Origin: Acidobacteriota bacterium
GTDB lineage: Bacteria; Acidobacteriota; Terriglobia; Bryobacterales; Bryobacteraceae
DNA length: 64,000 nt
Assembly: GCA_017307505.1 (NCBI GenBank)
Contig: JAFKEE010000049.1
Span: 41,600-105,599, forward strand
Direction: 5' to 3'
Shown: in pieces, positions 23,804-34,009 of the stretch
Layout of the letters: each line of letters starts with the position of its first letter
Numbering within the stretch: the stretch's first letter is position 1
Program-made: the position numbers and the translations under genes
The notes under the pieces: generated by a model
Told to the model about the DNA's origin: nothing
Database searches by the model: none
Seen by the model: the letters and a program-made list of their open reading frames with translations, nothing else

Positions 23804-23861
23804 GCGTCTGGTCGAGAAAACCACCGCCCTTGGCCCCTCCCAGGTGATATCGTTGTCGAAA

Positions 23862-25496
23862 ATGATCACCCGTCGTACCGCCCTGGCCTCTGCTCTCGCC
23901 CCTGCTGTTCTCAAAGCCGCTCCGGCCCGCCCCAACGTCATCTTCATCCTGACCGACGATCAGGGCTACGGTGACATCTCGCTCCACGGCAATCCCCAGC
24001 TCCGTACGCCGAACATGGACGCCATCGCCCAGCAGGGCGTCCAGTTCACCCGCTTCCACGTCATGCCGGTCTGCTCGCCCACCCGCTCGTGCCTCATGAC
24101 CGGGCGCTACAACTACCGCACCGGGGTCGTGGATACCTATATCGGGCGGTCCATGATGCACTCGGGGGAAGTCACGGTGGCGGAGTCGCTGGCCGCCGCC
24201 GGCTACCAGACCGGAATCTTCGGGAAGTGGCACCTGGGCGACAACTACCCTCTGCGTGCCATGGATCAGGGTTTCCAGACCGCCCTCACCCTGCGCGGCG
24301 GCGGACTCGCCCAGCCCGCCTCGCCACCCAATACCGGCTACTTCGATCCGCCCCTCGAACTGAACGGCCGGCGCGCCCTCCGCAAGGGCTACTGCTCCGA
24401 TATCTTCTTCGACGAGGCCATGCAGTTCATCGAAAAGAACCGCCGCCGGCCCTTCTTCACTTACATCGCCACCAACGCGCCGCATACCCCTCTCGAGCTG
24501 AGGGAGGAGTGGGCCGAGCCATACCGCAAGGCCGGGCTCGACGAAACGACCGCCAAAATCTACGGCATGGTCGGGAATCTCGATTCCAACATCGGCCGCC
24601 TGATGGAGCACCTGCGCCGCTTGCGCCTCGACCAGAACACCTTGCTCTGGTTCATGACCGACAACGGACCCCAACAGAAACGCTTCAACGCCGGCCTGCG
24701 CGGGCTGAAGACGACGCCCTACGAGGGCGGAATCCGCGTGCCCAGCTTTTTGCGTTGGCCGGCAAAGATCCAGCCGGGCACGAAGGACGCGCGGCTCGCC
24801 GCCCACATCGACTTCCTGCCTACCGTCCTCGACGCCTGCGGGGTGCCCCTGCCCAAGGACCGCAAGATCGATGGCCGCTCCCTGCTGGCTCCTCCGGTCG
24901 AACGGACCCTTTTCTTCCAGTGGCACCGCGGAGATGCCCCCGAGGAGTTCCGGAACTGCGCGGTCCTGACCGACCGGTGGAAGCTCGTCGGCACCGACAA
25001 GCGCGAACCGGAGCTCTATGACCTGCCCAACGACCCCGGTGAATCGAAGAACCTGGCCGCGTCCGAACCAGCGATCACCCGCCAGCTCCGGCAGCAGTAC
25101 AACTCCTGGTTCGCCGACGTCTCGGCCGAACGCGGCTATGATCCGCCCCGCATCTTTGTCGGCACTCCGCACGAGAATCCGGTCATCCTCTCGCGTCAGG
25201 ATTGGCGCGGACCGCAGGCCTCCTGGAATGCTGACGGGCTGGGTCACTATGAAATCGACGTGCGTAGTACTACAGAGTTCGAAGTCACCCTGCGCTTCCC
25301 GCCAACGACCCAGGAGTCGACCGCGCTTCTCACCTGCGGAGCGGTCCGTCAGGAGGTGAGCGTGCCGGCCGGAGCGGTTCAGGCGGTCCTGCCCAAAGTG
25401 GTCCTGCCGCAGGGGCCGGCGAAGATAGAGGGAAGCCTCCAGCTCGCCGGCCGCCGCATCGGAGCGCACTACATCGAACTGCGCGCCGGAAAGTGA
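23862..25496 (+). CDS. Tat-exported type I arylsulfatase
   Basis: 544 residues from ATG 23862, which gives a short twin-arginine leader (TRRTALASALAPAVLKA). Sulfatase hallmarks are present: NVIFILTDDQGYGD metal-binding segment, CSPTRSCLMTGR with the C-x-P-x-R site whose Cys becomes formylglycine, GKWHLGD, FFTYIATNAPHTP, and TDNGP. It hydrolyses sulfate esters outside the cytoplasm and needs a formylglycine-generating enzyme, which is not in this window. The C-terminal 110 residues form an additional beta domain. It is separated from etfA by a hairpin and probably has its own promoter. The natural substrate cannot be told. Confidence 0.92.
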   Translation: MITRRTALASALAPAVLKAAPARPNVIFILTDDQGYGDISLHGNPQLRTPNMDAIAQQGVQFTRFHVMPVCSPTRSCLMTGRYNYRTGVVDTYIGRSMMHSGEVTVAESLAAAGYQTGIFGKWHLGDNYPLRAMDQGFQTALTLRGGGLAQPASPPNTGYFDPPLELNGRRALRKGYCSDIFFDEAMQFIEKNRRRPFFTYIATNAPHTPLELREEWAEPYRKAGLDETTAKIYGMVGNLDSNIGRLMEHLRRLRLDQNTLLWFMTDNGPQQKRFNAGLRGLKTTPYEGGIRVPSFLRWPAKIQPGTKDARLAAHIDFLPTVLDACGVPLPKDRKIDGRSLLAPPVERTLFFQWHRGDAPEEFRNCAVLTDRWKLVGTDKREPELYDLPNDPGESKNLAASEPAITRQLRQQYNSWFADVSAERGYDPPRIFVGTPHENPVILSRQDWRGPQASWNADGLGHYEIDVRSTTEFEVTLRFPPTTQESTALLTCGAVRQEVSVPAGAVQAVLPKVVLPQGPAKIEGSLQLAGRRIGAHYIELRAGK

Positions 25497-25511
25497 CGGT
25501 GAATTGCACCG

Positions 25512-26378
25512 CTACCACCGGCTCTTTGTGTCGCGGAACTGCAGGAACCGTTTCCGCATCGCCCGCTTGGCGCGAAGCTCCTCGAGCTCGGCTTTGAGCT
25601 TGGACGACCGGACTTCAACGGGTTCGTCCGTCCAGGGCATGACCTCCCGCAGCCCGGGCAGGTCCATCAACAGCCACCCCTGGGGCAGCAGATGGAGCTC
25701 GCGCCGGGTCGTGGTATGCCGGCCGTGGCTGTCGTCCTCCCGCACCGGTTGGGTCAATTGAACGTTCGAACCCAATAGCTGGTTCGTGATCGTACTCTTG
25801 CCCGCGCCGGAGGAGCCCAGCAGGGCGGCGGTCTCTCCTGGCTGCAGAACCCCGCCCAGGGCTGCCGGAACATCGTCCTGCAGGGCGGAGAGGAGCACCA
25901 CCTCCGCTCCGCGGGCCGCCTCGCGCGTGGCGATGGCGCAGGCGTCGGGTGCCGGGTGTTGATCCCGCTTGTTCAACACAATGCAGGCGCGGGCGCCGCT
26001 GGTCTCTACCAGGATGAGGTACCGTTCGAGCCGGGCCAGATTGTAGTCATAGTCCAAGCCCATGACAATAAAGGCCAGATCGATATTGGCCGCCAGGGGC
26101 TGAGACTCGACGCGCTTGCCGGCCGCCTTGCGCTCAATCAGGCTTTGGCGCGGCAGAATCGCTTCAATGCAATCGAGCGTGGAACGGACGGCGGCCCAGT
26201 CGCCGGTGACGGGCGCCACACTCTTGCGAGCGTGACGGACCCAATGTTCTGTATCACTTAGCTGCACAAGCCAGGAGCCGTACTCCTGGCGCAGGACGCG
26301 GCCGGGCACGCAGCCGCGCAAATGCCACTCTGCGAATTGGTCAGCCCGCTCGGGCGACCAGCCATAGGTGGAAAGCAA
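25512..26378 (-). CDS. rsgA: RsgA-type circularly permuted GTPase lacking the zinc finger
   Basis: 288 residues, TTG start at 26378 with GAGGA eight bases upstream. The permuted GTPase order is clear: G4 NKRD comes before G1 GSSGAGKST, switch residues HTTTRRELH, and G3 DLPGLRE. An N-terminal OB-fold segment (GRVLRQEYGSWLVQL) precedes it. RsgA helps mature the 30S subunit. Unlike canonical members, the C-terminus has no C-x4-C-x-H-x-E-x-C zinc motif: after LPGLREVMPW only about 40 charged helical residues remain. The stop is intact, so this looks like a natural short form rather than a frameshift. It converges with the sulfatase and diverges from the DUF1549 gene. Confidence 0.85.
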   Translation of the reverse strand: MLSTYGWSPERADQFAEWHLRGCVPGRVLRQEYGSWLVQLSDTEHWVRHARKSVAPVTGDWAAVRSTLDCIEAILPRQSLIERKAAGKRVESQPLAANIDLAFIVMGLDYDYNLARLERYLILVETSGARACIVLNKRDQHPAPDACAIATREAARGAEVVLLSALQDDVPAALGGVLQPGETAALLGSSGAGKSTITNQLLGSNVQLTQPVREDDSHGRHTTTRRELHLLPQGWLLMDLPGLREVMPWTDEPVEVRSSKLKAELEELRAKRAMRKRFLQFRDTKSRW

Positions 26379-26530
26379 TGGAGTTGTCCTCGAAAGACAC
26401 CGCAGGCTTCGTCAGGAATCCGGGTTGGATTCAGCCGCTTCGGGTTAGAGGACAAGGACCGTCAAAGGCAAGTCACAGAATATCTCATTTCAGTGAGAGT
26501 GGCGATATACTATCCGTACCCCAATCTTCC

Positions 26531-29500
26531 ATGACACGCACTGTTTGCGTTATCGCGCTTCTCTGGGTTGCCGGCGCCCACGCAGCCACGCCGTCCAAGC
26601 CCGTCGACTTCCAGAAGGAGGTGCGCCCGATTCTCTCCGATGCGTGCTTCCACTGTCACGGCAATGACCGGACCACGCGCATGGCTGGACTGCGTCTGGA
26701 CACCCGCGAAGGAGCCTTTTCGAAGCGCAAAAACGGCGTTGTGATCGTTCCGAAGAACTCTCAAGCGAGTTTACTTCTGCAACGAATCAATAACCCGATT
26801 GCTGCGAAGAGGATGCCGCCTGAATATTCACATAAAACTTTATCAATGGAGCAGCGGGCAACCCTTCAGCGGTGGATCGAGCAGGGCGCTGAATGGAAGG
26901 AGCATTGGGCCTATTCCGCTCCCGTCAAGCAGGATTTACCGGCAGTAAAAAATGCCGGATGGGTGCGTAACTCTATAGATCAATTCATCTTAGCGAAATT
27001 GGAATCACGCGGCCTGGCGCCGGCGCCGGAAGCGGACAAGCGGACTCTCATCCGCCGGTTGTCTTTGGATCTGACCGGTCTCCCTCCAAAACCGGATGAA
27101 GTGGAAGCATTTGTTGAAGATTCCTCGCCTAACGCATACGAAAAATTAGTAGATAGATACATGGCAAGCCCGCGTTGGGGCGAGCACCGGGCCCGTTACT
27201 GGCTGGATGCGGCGCGTTACGGGGACACCCACGGAATCCACATCGACAACTACCGTGAGATCTGGCCCTATCGGGATTGGGTGATCCAGGCGTTCAACGC
27301 CAACATGCCGTTCGACCGCTTCACAAAAGAGCAGCTCGCCGGAGACCTGCTGCCCAATCCGACCCTCGAACAAAGGATTGCCACCGGCTTCCAGCGCTGC
27401 AACGTCACGACGAACGAAGCCGGCATCATTATTGACGAGTACGATGCGATTTACGCCAAGGATCGCGCCGACACGATCGGAGCCGTCTACCTGGGCCTGA
27501 CCGTCGGCTGCGCCACCTGCCACGATCACAAATTCGACCCGATCCCTACGAAGGACTTCTACGCGCTGGGGGCCTTCTTCCGCAATACGACCCAGAACGT
27601 CATGGATGGCAACATCTCGGATACGCCGCCGATCGTGGTCGTTCCAAAGGCAGAAGACCGGTCGCGTTGGGATGCGATTCGCGGGCGTGAGGCTGCGTTG
27701 ATCGAGCAGCTCACGAACCGCCGCCAGGCGCTCCGGGGGAGTGCCCAGGCCGGCCCGTCAAAGGCCAGCCTGGCTCTGGAGCCGAATGGTGCGATTCAAG
27801 TAATATCTGATGGGTCCGTGGTTAACATGCCGTTTACAAAGGGCTTGTCTCTGGGTGGATCTCCTTGGCCGGAGCGCACCGCGCTGCACTTTGGTCCGGA
27901 GTCCCAACTCGAGATTCCGCCCACCTCGCTCGGCGTCCACGACCCGTTCACGCTTAGCGCGTGGTTCTATTACCCGCATGGAGAATCGACCTACACCATC
28001 GCCTCCCAGTTGGACACCAGCGTCAAGGACAAGAATCGAGGCTGGATGTTCTTCGTCAGCGGCCGTGTCGTGGGGATGCGGTTTTACGGCGATGGCGGCA
28101 AATCGATGGAGGTGCGCGGCGGGCATCTCGATCAGGTTATGCCGGGCACCTGGAACCACCTGGTGATGACCTACGACGGCACCGGAGAAGCCCTCGGAGT
28201 ACGGTTCTTCCTGAACCAAAAAGAGATTGGCACTCAAAGGGATGCAGGGGCAACCATTAAGGGAAACTTCAGGGCGGATGTGCCCTTAAAGCTGGGCAAT
28301 CCGAAGCGGGAAGAGGACGGCGCTATCGCCGACTTCCGTATCTTCCGGCAAGCCCTGTCCCTCCAGGAAGCTTCTCTCCTGAATCCAGGTGAGCCGGCGT
28401 CCCTGGCGCTGTTCAACCGGCTTCAGGAGGATGCGGCTTATCAGGCTGCATCGAAAGAACTTCATGACCTCGATATGGAACGCCGGGCGATCCGGAAGCG
28501 GGGCGCCATCTCGCTTGTCATGGAAGAGCGGACCGACCAGAAACCCTTCGCGCATGTCCTGTATCGAGGCATGTATGACCAGCCTCGCGCCAAGGTGGAA
28601 GCGAATACTCCGTCCGTGCTGCCGCCCATGCTCAGCTCGATGCCCCGCAACCGGCTGGGCCTGGCCGAATGGTTGATGTCTGCGGAGAATCCGCTGACGG
28701 CCCGGGTGACGGTGAACCGCTTCTGGCTGCAGCTCTTCGGCGACGGCATCGTGAAGACGGCAGACGACTTCGGGTCGCAGGGCGAGGCCCCGGTGAACCA
28801 GCCGCTGCTGGACTGGATGGCCGTCGAATTCCGTGAAAACGGCTGGGATGTGAAGAAGTTCTTCAAGCTTCTCGTGATGTCCTCCACTTACCGCCAGCAG
28901 GCATTGACGACGCCCGAGAAGCTCGAGAAGGATCCCGAGAACCGGTTGCTCTCCCGCGGACCCCGCTACCGGATGGAAGCAGAGATGATCCGCGACTATG
29001 CGCTGGCTGCCAGCGGTCTGCTGACTCCGGCTATCGGCGGACCCAGCGTGCGGCCTTACCAGCCGGCGGGCGTCTGGGAAGCCGTCGCGATGGAAGGCAG
29101 CAACACCAGGCATTACAAAGAGGATGAGGGCGACAAGCTGTACCGCCGCAGCCTCTATACGTTCTGGAAGCGCAGCGCTCCGCCGGCCTCGATGGAGATC
29201 TTCAATGCTCCGACTCGCGAGACCTGCACGGTCCGGCGGGAACGGACGAATACACCGCTGCAGGCGCTGGTCACGATGAACGATGAGCAGTTCGTGGAAG
29301 CGGCCCGCGCGCTCGCTACCCGGGCGATCGAGAGTGCCAAAGCGAACGTGGACCGGCAGCTCGGGTTTGTGGCCGAAAATCTGTTGGACCGGCCCTTGAG
29401 CGAGAAAGAACTCTCTGTCATTAAAGCATCATACAAAGAATTCTTGAAGTACTACGATACTCAGCCGGCTGATGCAAAGAAGCTGGTCCACGTAGGGGCC

Positions 29501-29596
29501 AGCAAACCGGACGAAGCTGTGCCTGAGGTCGAACTGGCTGCCTTGACCATGGTGACCAACCAGCTCATGAATCTTGACGAGGTGCTGACGAAATGA
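26531..29596 (+). CDS. Cytochrome-domain DUF1549/DUF1553 protein with LamG-like domain
   Basis: 1021 residues from ATG 26531, giving a signal peptide ([14 protein letters not shown]). An N-terminal planctomycete-type cytochrome c domain has ACFHCHGN as heme site (about 40). DUF1549 follows ([28 protein letters not shown]), including a second [13 protein letters not shown] heme motif. A LamG/concanavalin-like domain sits in the middle ([17 protein letters not shown]), and DUF1553 ends the protein ([24 protein letters not shown]). These large secreted proteins are thought to act in polysaccharide handling, but no reaction is proven. The stretch around 26760-27160 is visibly richer in A/T than the rest. 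ATGA overlap with the DUF1501 gene shows a tight pair. Confidence 0.9.
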   Translation: MTRTVCVIALLWVAGAHAATPSKPVDFQKEVRPILSDACFHCHGNDRTTRMAGLRLDTREGAFSKRKNGVVIVPKNSQASLLLQRINNPIAAKRMPPEYSHKTLSMEQRATLQRWIEQGAEWKEHWAYSAPVKQDLPAVKNAGWVRNSIDQFILAKLESRGLAPAPEADKRTLIRRLSLDLTGLPPKPDEVEAFVEDSSPNAYEKLVDRYMASPRWGEHRARYWLDAARYGDTHGIHIDNYREIWPYRDWVIQAFNANMPFDRFTKEQLAGDLLPNPTLEQRIATGFQRCNVTTNEAGIIIDEYDAIYAKDRADTIGAVYLGLTVGCATCHDHKFDPIPTKDFYALGAFFRNTTQNVMDGNISDTPPIVVVPKAEDRSRWDAIRGREAALIEQLTNRRQALRGSAQAGPSKASLALEPNGAIQVISDGSVVNMPFTKGLSLGGSPWPERTALHFGPESQLEIPPTSLGVHDPFTLSAWFYYPHGESTYTIASQLDTSVKDKNRGWMFFVSGRVVGMRFYGDGGKSMEVRGGHLDQVMPGTWNHLVMTYDGTGEALGVRFFLNQKEIGTQRDAGATIKGNFRADVPLKLGNPKREEDGAIADFRIFRQALSLQEASLLNPGEPASLALFNRLQEDAAYQAASKELHDLDMERRAIRKRGAISLVMEERTDQKPFAHVLYRGMYDQPRAKVEANTPSVLPPMLSSMPRNRLGLAEWLMSAENPLTARVTVNRFWLQLFGDGIVKTADDFGSQGEAPVNQPLLDWMAVEFRENGWDVKKFFKLLVMSSTYRQQALTTPEKLEKDPENRLLSRGPRYRMEAEMIRDYALAASGLLTPAIGGPSVRPYQPAGVWEAVAMEGSNTRHYKEDEGDKLYRRSLYTFWKRSAPPASMEIFNAPTRETCTVRRERTNTPLQALVTMNDEQFVEAARALATRAIESAKANVDRQLGFVAENLLDRPLSEKELSVIKASYKEFLKYYDTQPADAKKLVHVGASKPDEAVPEVELAALTMVTNQLMNLDEVLTK

Positions 29597-31005
29597 ACGA
29601 GATGACTCGGCGACGCCTGCTGAGCGCGGGGGCTCGCGGCTTCGGTGCCCTGGCTTTGCAGCAACTGCTCAGCGCCGACTCCGCCAGGCCGCAACTGCCC
29701 AACTTCCCGCCTAAGGTGAAGCGGGCCATCTACCTGCACATGGTGGGCGCCCCGCCGCAGCAGGAGACTTTCGATTACAAACCGACGATGAAGTCGTGGT
29801 TCGATAAGGACTTACCGGACTCCATCCGGCAGGGCCAGCGGCTGACGACAATGACGTCGAACCAGAGCCGGTTCCCCATCGCTCCGTCGGTGTTCAACTT
29901 CAGCCAGTGCGGGCAGTCCGGTGCCTACGTCAGCGAGCTGCTTCCTTATATGGGCAAGATGGCGGACGATATCGCCATCATCCGCTCCATGCACACCGAG
30001 GCGATCAACCACGAGCCGGCGATGACCTTCATCCAGACCGGGTTCATGATCGCCGGTAAACCGTGCATCGGGTCGTGGATCGCTTACGGTCTGGGCAGTA
30101 TGAACCGCGACCTGCCCACCTTTGTCGTTTTGAACGCAACCCATTCCAATCCAAAGGCAAACGTCCAGGCGATCTCGGCCCGGCTGTGGAGTTCCGGGTT
30201 TCTTTCGGGCCAGTATTCCGGTGTGGCGCTACGTGCGGCCGGCGATCCTGTTTTGTACATCAACAACCCGGATGGAGTGCCGCCGGAGATCCGCCGCAAG
30301 ATGCTGGACGGGCTGGGCCAGTTAAACCAGATGGAGTTTGACCGGTTGCACGACCCGGAGACCCGGGTCCGTATCGAACAGTACGAGATGGCCTTCCGGA
30401 TGCAATCGTCCGTACCTGAACTAACGGACCTAAGTAAAGAGTCCGAAGCCACTTACAAGTTGTACGGCGAGGATTCGAAGAAGCCCGGTACCTTCGCCAA
30501 CAGTGTCCTGATGGCTCGTCGCCTGATGGAGCGGGGTGTGCGTTTCGTGCAAATCTACCACCGTGGGTGGGACGTGCATGGGAATCTGCCGGAGGTGCTG
30601 CCGTCGCAGTGCAAGGATGTCGACCAGGCCTCCTACGCGCTGGTACAGGATCTGAAGCAGCGTGGGATGTTGGACGACACGCTGGTGATCTGGGGCGGGG
30701 AATTCGGGCGGACGATCTACTCCCAGGGCAAACTGACCGATAAAGACTACGGCCGCGACCACCACCCCAGGTGCTTCAGCCTCTGGCTCGCCGGCGGCGG
30801 GATCAAGGGCGGTACGGTGTACGGAGAGACCGACGAGTTCAGTTACAACATCGTGCGGGATCCGGTACATGTGCGCGATCTGCAAGCCACTTTATTGCAT
30901 CAGTTCGGTATCAATCATGAAACCTTTACTTACAAGTATCAGGGCCTTGATCAGCGGCTGACCGGTGTCGAGAAGGCGACGGTGGTGAAGGGGATTCTGC
31001 GGTAG
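29593..31005 (+). CDS. DUF1501 family exported protein
   Basis: 470 residues. The N-terminus is a Tat leader ([20 protein letters not shown]). The fold is alkaline phosphatase/sulfatase-like, as expected for DUF1501: [52 protein letters not shown], and [21 protein letters not shown]. It always travels with DUF1549/DUF1553 proteins, and here its ATG overlaps the stop of that gene by four bases. The two are probably exported and work together on an extracellular substrate. The family has no assigned reaction, and no formylglycine motif is seen. Confidence 0.92.
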   Translation: MNEMTRRRLLSAGARGFGALALQQLLSADSARPQLPNFPPKVKRAIYLHMVGAPPQQETFDYKPTMKSWFDKDLPDSIRQGQRLTTMTSNQSRFPIAPSVFNFSQCGQSGAYVSELLPYMGKMADDIAIIRSMHTEAINHEPAMTFIQTGFMIAGKPCIGSWIAYGLGSMNRDLPTFVVLNATHSNPKANVQAISARLWSSGFLSGQYSGVALRAAGDPVLYINNPDGVPPEIRRKMLDGLGQLNQMEFDRLHDPETRVRIEQYEMAFRMQSSVPELTDLSKESEATYKLYGEDSKKPGTFANSVLMARRLMERGVRFVQIYHRGWDVHGNLPEVLPSQCKDVDQASYALVQDLKQRGMLDDTLVIWGGEFGRTIYSQGKLTDKDYGRDHHPRCFSLWLAGGGIKGGTVYGETDEFSYNIVRDPVHVRDLQATLLHQFGINHETFTYKYQGLDQRLTGVEKATVVKGILR

Positions 31006-31012
31006 CTACCGC
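30999..31012. repeat. 14-bp perfect palindrome holding both convergent stop codons
   Basis: GCGGTAGCTACCGC includes the TAG of the DUF1501 gene (31003-31005) and the TAG of the minus-strand protease (31008-31006). The two genes end back to back with no base between them. Confidence 0.6.
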
Positions 31013-31764
31013 TCGAAGGCGACATGGTCGCCCTGAACGTAGACCTGACTGAAGTAGCGGGTGGCCAACAGGCCGTCCTCCGGACGAGTGCCCGGCAGGA
31101 CTCCGGCGGTTGGCTCATTCAGACGGACGAACCCAATTTGGAGCCACGGGATTTTGCCAAGCCGGGCCGAACTGCTGCCGGCATGACTCGAGGCCAGGGC
31201 CGGTCCGGCGTCCGTCATCGGGAGGGGCCGCTTGGGCCACAGGACAATCTCGGAGGCACCGGAATCCACAATGAGCCGGAGCGTCCGGCCCCCGGGTGCC
31301 TTGGCTTTGACCGCCATGCGGCCATCGATCCACTCCACGGGCAGGGTGTTCCTCTGGGGGGTGGGGAACTCTCCGAAGGTCACGAGCCCGGCCCGGGTGT
31401 CGATGCGGTAAGAGTGTCCGGCGAGGAAGCTCTGGCCGAGGATCCCCTCGACCCCCTCCGGAAGAGCCCAATCGCACCAAAGCACTTCGACATCCGGGGC
31501 TTGCGCACCTTCGGCGGAAACCTGTGCTTTGGCCGTGGCCGGGACCAGGCGGGTGCCCGAGGCGGTGACCAGTTCTACCCGGTAGTCCGGTTTGAGCCCG
31601 AGCGCTTTGGCAAGCCGCATACTGAGAAGGGTGCTGCCGGCCCCCGTGTCGACGGCGAAGTGAAAAGGACCTCTTCCATTGACATGAACTTCCGCCTTGG
31701 GCATCCCTTCCGCGAATCCGAACGTCCAACCCCAGACCAGGAACAGGCACAGAGCCATTTTCAT
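31006..31764 (-). CDS. Secreted retropepsin-like aspartyl protease with two active-site motifs
   Basis: 252 residues with an N-terminal signal peptide (LCLFLVWGWTFGFAEG). Two aspartyl-protease motifs occur in one chain: FAVDTGAGSTLLS near residue 40 and LIVDSGASEIVLWP near 165, each starting a related beta-rich half. Hydrophobic-hydrophobic-Gly segments (GILGQSFLAG, DGLLATRYF) follow each half, as in pepsin/retropepsin lobes. This would allow activity as a monomer. It is probably periplasmic or extracellular. It is transcribed divergently from the winged-helix regulator with 53 bases between. Substrate unknown. Confidence 0.85.
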   Translation of the reverse strand: MKMALCLFLVWGWTFGFAEGMPKAEVHVNGRGPFHFAVDTGAGSTLLSMRLAKALGLKPDYRVELVTASGTRLVPATAKAQVSAEGAQAPDVEVLWCDWALPEGVEGILGQSFLAGHSYRIDTRAGLVTFGEFPTPQRNTLPVEWIDGRMAVKAKAPGGRTLRLIVDSGASEIVLWPKRPLPMTDAGPALASSHAGSSSARLGKIPWLQIGFVRLNEPTAGVLPGTRPEDGLLATRYFSQVYVQGDHVAFER

Positions 31765-31817
31765 TACGGCAGAGTATGGTTAGTTGCTCCGACCGGTCGT
31801 GATGGAAGCATGATGAA

Positions 31818-33914
31818 TTGGTGATCTTAGTGGAAAGTCTTTCGTATCAATTTGATGACATAGTGATCGAGCCGTGGTCGCACCGCCTGCTGCGAGGCGG
31901 GACCGTGTTGGAAGTTGAGCCCAAGGCGTTCCGCGTCATGTTGTACCTGGTGGAGAACCGGGGCCGCGTGGTACCCAAGGACGAGCTGGTGCAGGCCGTA
32001 TGGGAGGGTGCGTTCGTCTCGGACAACGCCCTGACGAGGGTCATCGCGCAATTGAGAAAGCAACTGGGCGACACCGCCCGGGATTCGCGGGTGATCGAGA
32101 CGGTCCCAACGATTGGGTACAGATTCCTGCCCGAAGTCAGGATGGTGGAGAAGGCACCGGTCCCCCCGCCTGCGAAGAAGCCCGGCTGGCGATGGCTGGC
32201 TTGCCTGGCGGTGATTCCCCTCCTGGGCGGCGTGGTGTGGCTGCGGCGGGAGCAGGTGGTGTCGGTGGCGCCGCAACTCGTGCAGGTCACGACTTCGACA
32301 GGTGTCGATATTTACCCTTGCCTCTCGCCGGACGGAGGCTCGATTGCGTATTCATCGGACCGGTCCGGGCGGTTCGAGATCTATGTCCGGTCGCTGGCAA
32401 AGGGTGGGAGTGAGTTGCAGGTCACGAATGACGGGATGCAAAATCTACAACCGTCATGGTCGCCCGATGGCCGGTACCTGGCGTTCACTTCCCAGCGGCG
32501 CGGCGGGATCGGGGTGGTGCCGGCGCTGGGCGGCGTGACGCGGATGGTGACCGATTTCGGGTCGGAGCCGGCGTGGTCTCCGGACGGGCGCGAGATCGCC
32601 TTCGAGTCGGAGGGGGTCTACTCGCTGTCGCCGCTGGACCAGTTGCCGAGCGGTGCGTCGACCATCTGGACGGTGGAGGCGCAGGGCGGGACACCGCGGC
32701 AGGTGACCAGGCAGTACAAACCCCAGGGCGCACATTCGAACCCAATGTGGACGGAGGATGGACACATCCTCTTTATGACGACCACCCGGATGGTGTGGCC
32801 CGAGCTGTGGTCCGTGGATCGACTGGGCGGCTCCGCCGAACTCGTAAAGCTGCCTGCACCCCTGGTGGGTGGGGTGGCCTATTCGGCGGGCAGCCGAACC
32901 CTGTACTTTGTCAGTCCGAGCGGACACGACGCTTTGAGCATCTACCGGGTGGGACTGAACGGGACCCGGACCGCGGGGGAAGCGCAACGGGTGACGGCCA
33001 CGATGCCGTCGAAGATCCCGCGGGATCCGGCGGTGTCGCGGGACGGCTCGACGGTGGCGTTCACGGTGAGCAGTCTGACGACCTCGCTCAATGAGATCCC
33101 GGTCGAGGGAGGCAGGCAGAAGGTGCTGCTGCAGGATACGAGCTGCCGGAATTCGTTTCCGGTGTTCTCGCCGGACGGGTCCAAGATTGCGTACTTTTCC
33201 AGGCGGTTTGGTGAGCAGGGCGACTTCTGGCTGATGGATGTGGACGGGCGGCACCCGCGCCAGGTGACAACCCTGCCTCCCGGAGAGCGGATGCCGTCCT
33301 GGACTCCGGACGGAAAAGAGCTGGCCACCCTGTGCAAAGACGGAGAACAGTTCAAGATGTGCTTTACCTCCCTGGAGGGGGTATTGCGCATGGTGCCGGT
33401 GGAAGGCAAACCCAACGCCTGGGCCCGCGTTTCTCCGGATGGACGGAGGGTGGTGACGCAAAGGACGGATGAAGAGGGCACGCGGAGCCTCTGGGTCGAG
33501 GAACTGGGAAAGGGCCCGGCGCGGCAGATCACGCCGAAGGAGATGTCGATTGGCTTCCCGCTTTGGGCGCCGGACGGGCGCTGGGTGGTGGGCGAGTTCC
33601 ATCAGGGCGAGAACACAAACGTGATGATGGTGCCGGTGGAGGGCGGGGCTCCGGTATTGCTGACGGAAGGCCGCGGGCATGCGTGGCCGGCGGGCTGGGC
33701 TCCGGATGGGGACCGGGTGGTGTATGCGGGGTTCCGGGACGGCGACTGGAACCTATATTGGACTTCGCGCAGCACGAAGCGGACGCAGCGGTTGACGGAG
33801 AACGGCTCGCTGGCGGTGTATGTGCGGTATCCGACGTGGTCGCCCAATTCGGACAAGATTGTATTCGAGCGGGGCGAAGTAAAGAGCAACATCTTTTTGC
33901 TGCAGGAGCGCTGA
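31818..33914 (+). CDS. Membrane one-component regulator: winged helix - TM - beta propeller
   Basis: About 698 residues. The N-terminal 100 are an OmpR/PhoB-type DNA-binding domain (EPKAFRVMLYLVENRGRVV, DNALTRVIAQLRKQLGD, TVPTIGYRFLPEV). A linker and one TM helix (about 125-142, WRWLACLAVIPLLGGVVW) follow. The rest is a TolB/PD40-type propeller with repeated SPDG segments (CLSPDGGSIAYSSDRSG, WSPDGREIAFES, FSPDGSKIAYFS), which would lie outside the membrane. The CadC-like layout suggests direct signal transfer from periplasm to DNA. The start is uncertain: TTG 31818, GTG 31821 or GTG 31830. Targets may be its own neighbours (inference). Confidence 0.88.
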   Translation: MVILVESLSYQFDDIVIEPWSHRLLRGGTVLEVEPKAFRVMLYLVENRGRVVPKDELVQAVWEGAFVSDNALTRVIAQLRKQLGDTARDSRVIETVPTIGYRFLPEVRMVEKAPVPPPAKKPGWRWLACLAVIPLLGGVVWLRREQVVSVAPQLVQVTTSTGVDIYPCLSPDGGSIAYSSDRSGRFEIYVRSLAKGGSELQVTNDGMQNLQPSWSPDGRYLAFTSQRRGGIGVVPALGGVTRMVTDFGSEPAWSPDGREIAFESEGVYSLSPLDQLPSGASTIWTVEAQGGTPRQVTRQYKPQGAHSNPMWTEDGHILFMTTTRMVWPELWSVDRLGGSAELVKLPAPLVGGVAYSAGSRTLYFVSPSGHDALSIYRVGLNGTRTAGEAQRVTATMPSKIPRDPAVSRDGSTVAFTVSSLTTSLNEIPVEGGRQKVLLQDTSCRNSFPVFSPDGSKIAYFSRRFGEQGDFWLMDVDGRHPRQVTTLPPGERMPSWTPDGKELATLCKDGEQFKMCFTSLEGVLRMVPVEGKPNAWARVSPDGRRVVTQRTDEEGTRSLWVEELGKGPARQITPKEMSIGFPLWAPDGRWVVGEFHQGENTNVMMVPVEGGAPVLLTEGRGHAWPAGWAPDGDRVVYAGFRDGDWNLYWTSRSTKRTQRLTENGSLAVYVRYPTWSPNSDKIVFERGEVKSNIFLLQER

Positions 33915-34009
33915 GACGGCTGCGCCCGGTGCCAGGGTTTCGCTAACATAAGCGGTGCGAATAGGAGTATTGGCCCGCTGGACGCGGCCATGCTGCGGCA
34001 AGGATCTCC

